Assembly (NCBI RefSeq): GCF_037975245.1
Contig: NC_092566.1
Span: 746,001-810,000 of the forward strand
From: Apostichopus japonicus
Taxonomy: Eukaryota > Echinodermata > Holothuroidea > Aspidochirotida > Stichopodidae
Reading direction: 5' to 3'
DNA: 64,000 nucleotides
The notes beneath the pieces are model-generated. The model was given only the letters and a program-made list of their open reading frames with translations. It did no database searches and had not been told where the DNA came from. A program made the position numbers and the translations under genes. This document shows positions 60,961 through 64,000 of the stretch, in pieces. Within the stretch, counting starts at the first letter, position 1. Each line of letters begins with the position of its first letter.

Positions 60961-63900
60961 GATATGATATTAATATATATAAGTACATGTAAAAAATATA
61001 TCACCAGCTACAAAAAGTATGGTTTGATTATATACGAAATGCTACGTCACTCTATTCCTAGACGATGGATTGGGTGCATTGAATCAACAAGGGGGATATG
61101 TTTATTAATTTCTGTAAAGTAGCTGTACTTATTACAATTGTTCATACCTTGTAAATACGGACAATTATCAACGAATCAGTGGTTAACTAGAGGGCAGGCT
61201 GCTGTACTGTACAGTTAGAGTTTCAAGTTTATTTGTTTTCGGTTTAGGTCAAATGGCAGGAGTTGTAATGTAGGTTATGCAATATGTTATGCAATATTAC
61301 GGGAAGAGTAGTACACCTCACTAGTGAGGTATATTCATGATCAATTCGTTGCTGATATTAAGATCGACAAACATCTGAATGCGTTCTAAGAATCAATGAT
61401 AGACAGTATTTGTTGCGTAATGTAATAACCTTTAGATGAGTTATTGCATAGGTCGATCATTAGTCACAGTCAATAACATTAAGAAATGACGAAAATGTTT
61501 CAAATGTTGCCACGAACTACAGCGTATTCGCTCTGCACACTGTGCACCGAATGTTGTGAAATATAACATTTGGCTATATATCATGTATACATGTGGGGGT
61601 AGCGGGGGGGGGGGAGGAGGTGTAATGAATTGCAAACATCTTTCTCTTATTCTGCCTGGCTCTACATTTCTACAGTTTGTCACGTATTGTGATTCCATTG
61701 GCTTGGTAACCAGTTTTGGTAAGATCACTAATTACATGATAATGACGGGTATGGCAGCCAGTTTTGGGTGGGGGAGGGGAGGGGTTGATTTAGAACATAG
61801 CCTCATGCAATCAGTGTCACGTGATGCCGGTTTGCCACAAGTGTGATGTTTCTTTGTTATGTACTATAGTCACACATAAAATAAACCAGTTACATAAATT
61901 CGGTTATTTGTGAAATTAATGCATGAAGTTATCTCAATGACGTATATCTAACAAGAGGAGCGGAGGGGGGTCATATAACTTGAAAAACGGACTTTACTCA
62001 GCAAATATTCGGTTTTCTTTTGGTTCTAGGGAACTGCGTTTCAATCGTCCGCTATCCCCCACCCCCCCCCCCTCCCCCATCAATACACGTCTCCATATGT
62101 TTATCCTTTGTTCTAAATATGATTTGCAGACTGCCACTGGATGGGAGTCGGGAGCAAACGTTTATGATTTAATTATTTTATTCTAAGATGATTGAAAATT
62201 TATAATAATTATATATGTAACTATACTAATGAATATATATAAGGGAAACGAAATACGTTTCTTATGTTGAAATAAATAACTATAAAATAAATGAAAACAA
62301 ATATCCTTTTTGTTTCTTTAGTTTTTCATCTCTGACCAGTTAGACTTGATGGTTCCTTTGAAATGTTCCAATCGCTCTTGACCAAAACTTTTGTATGCAA
62401 AATATGGAATCTCCAATAGTCGATATTTACGTCATTCCAAAAGTATGAATTTTATTATGAAACCGTAGTGGGCGGGGCTACAGTGCAATTCCAATATGGG
62501 CAAGGCCTCTGTGTAAATCCAATATGGGTGTTGCTTCAATGTAAATCTAACATATCCGTAGTGTAATTCCAAACATGGTGTTAATGTCACATTGTTCATG
62601 AATGAATGCTTCTCTTGAAGTAACATACTATTAACTTAAGCAGTCAAAGAGCTGTTTCTTAAAGTAGGTTTAAAAAATGATATGTACACATTCATGTTAT
62701 ACATTCAAATAATATTATTACACATTCAATATTTTTAATATTTATTACACATTCATTTATACACACAATATATTTAATATTGATTACACATTCAATATTT
62801 ATTACACATTCATTACATATTCAAATAAATATTTACACATTCATAATATTTACACATTCAGTCCTTAGTTAATCTTGCACTAGGAGGTGACCCAAGCTCT
62901 TTGATAACACTTAAATATGCATATTCATATCGTTCGTTATATGAATTCCATGATGAATTGTATTATGAAAAAGTAGTGGGCGGGGCTACAGTGCAATTCC
63001 AATATGGGCCTCTGTGTAAATCCAATATATATGAACGCTGACCGACTTCTGTTTCATCGAAAGGGTCAATGAAATGAGAGATACATCCAATGAAAAATTC
63101 ACGTAGGAGAACGATTAGGGTCATAGCAACCGTAACTAATTTACAGGGCAATTATAGTGTGTGGGCGGCAAACGTTGTCAATATTATGTGGTCAATATGC
63201 ACGTTAGCTGGGCCGGTCAAGATGAGTTGCACATGTCACGACGTTAAACCCTTGCGGGACCGCCTAATGCCGGCATTGTCATCTCACGGAAGGAGTATAA
63301 TATGTGAATAATTTCCCCTTCCATTGTTCTTATCACACGCCCTCCTTTCGAGGTCAGACTTTTACTACAGTCCCGAAGGTAATAAGGGCGGTATTGGGTA
63401 ATAAAGAACTTAGAATGCATAGACTCCGGATCTGTGGACTGATTAATTCGAAGATGACATTGCAAGGGTCCTACCCGTACCGCGTAAGACTTGTCACACG
63501 GGTTCTGTTGTAATGCGTAAGGTTGGCATGTAATGAACATTTTTGAGTAGTCTAATGAGAAGTTGATTTCATATTACATATAATATACGTGTGTTCTTTA
63601 TTGTGTCTTCTGCCGCGCATCCAGTTATTTTCGATTATTATCGATAGGCCTATATTTCCACTTTTGTTTTTAATTACAGCCAACTTACATTATAATGATC
63701 CAAAATAATGATACTAAACAAAGCTTCAGTACATGGACTATTGCTTAGGTGGTTACCAATTTCTGTATCAAATAACATATTTTTACATTTAAAGACATGT
63801 TAAATATATATAATTAACATGTCATTTACTGATTTAATTGTACCAAGTACAATGTTAATTTTCCTGTTATATTTTTATTCTACCTGTTGCATGTTTTTTC

Positions 63901-64000
63901 TAACATTGAGAAACAGTGCGGACCCTACATTTTTTGTTGGTGATAAATGACGGTCTAGCCGTCGCTAGCCAAAGGATTTGTACCAACAAGTCTTTGGCTT
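60961..64000 (+). other. right-hand region without recognised gene
   Basis: Contains a poly-G tract near 61603, tacacattcaat-type AT-rich repeats (62690-62860), a direct duplication (62466-62530 and 62973-63029), and a more CpG-rich block at 63100-63520. No homologous coding region is recognised. Confidence 0.7.
62466..63029 (+). repeat. two-copy dispersed direct repeat
   Basis: The segment gtagtgggcggggctacagt followed by gcaattccaatatgggc and cctctgtgtaaatccaatat occurs near 62466 and again near 62973, about 507 bp apart, with AT-rich repeats between. Confidence 0.88.

Overview
This is eukaryotic genomic DNA: AT-rich, with long introns, many minisatellites, GT-AG splice sites and transposon remnants. 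One gene dominates. It is the 3' half of a Slo1/BK large-conductance calcium- and voltage-gated potassium channel alpha subunit (slo, vertebrate KCNMA1), on the + strand. The protein resembles vertebrate Slo1 closely, and the repeats suggest a marine invertebrate deuterostome, perhaps an echinoderm such as a sea cucumber. The species cannot be fixed from the sequence alone.

Fourteen core coding exons were placed by homology and splice phase, from 785 to a stop codon at 49040-49042. Joined, they make 2118 nt with no phase conflict: 705 residues plus the stop. They begin inside RCK1 and run through the CxxCH motif, the RCK1-RCK2 linker, RCK2 and the calcium bowl to a basic C-terminal tail. The pore and voltage-sensor exons lie upstream of the window.

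Between the core exons are short open segments with good splice sites whose phases match the flanking exons, so each could be skipped without a frame change. Two phase 0-0 candidates lie at 3605 and 4609, and one phase 2-2 candidate at 14010, all within RCK1. Four phase 1-1 candidates (18580, 18925, 22469, 23879) and two good plus one weaker phase 2-2 candidates (28372, 31995, 34086) fall at the position of the mammalian STREX insert. Several phase-1 candidate terminal exons (52958, 55665, 58009, 59185) lie past the first stop. None of these is proven without transcript data.

The introns hold many tandem repeats. The most unusual is at the left edge: an 85-bp unit repeated at least ten times that carries the 3' splice acceptor and first coding bases of the first visible exon, so nine decoy acceptors precede the working one. 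Other arrays lie at 11.3, 24.8, 26.7, 30.6, 37.2, 39.8, 46.0, 46.7, 50.4, 53.6 and 54.7 kb.

Mobile-element remnants include a hAT-like MITE with a perfect 8-bp target duplication (60056-60344), two more degenerate hAT-like elements, a TTAA-bordered inverted-repeat element (11833-12653), a roughly 200-bp hairpin MITE (44811-45017) and a broken LINE reverse-transcriptase fragment (53967-54488). A tRNA-like sequence lies near 60.6 kb. From about 49.5 to 64 kb no independent protein-coding gene could be recognised.
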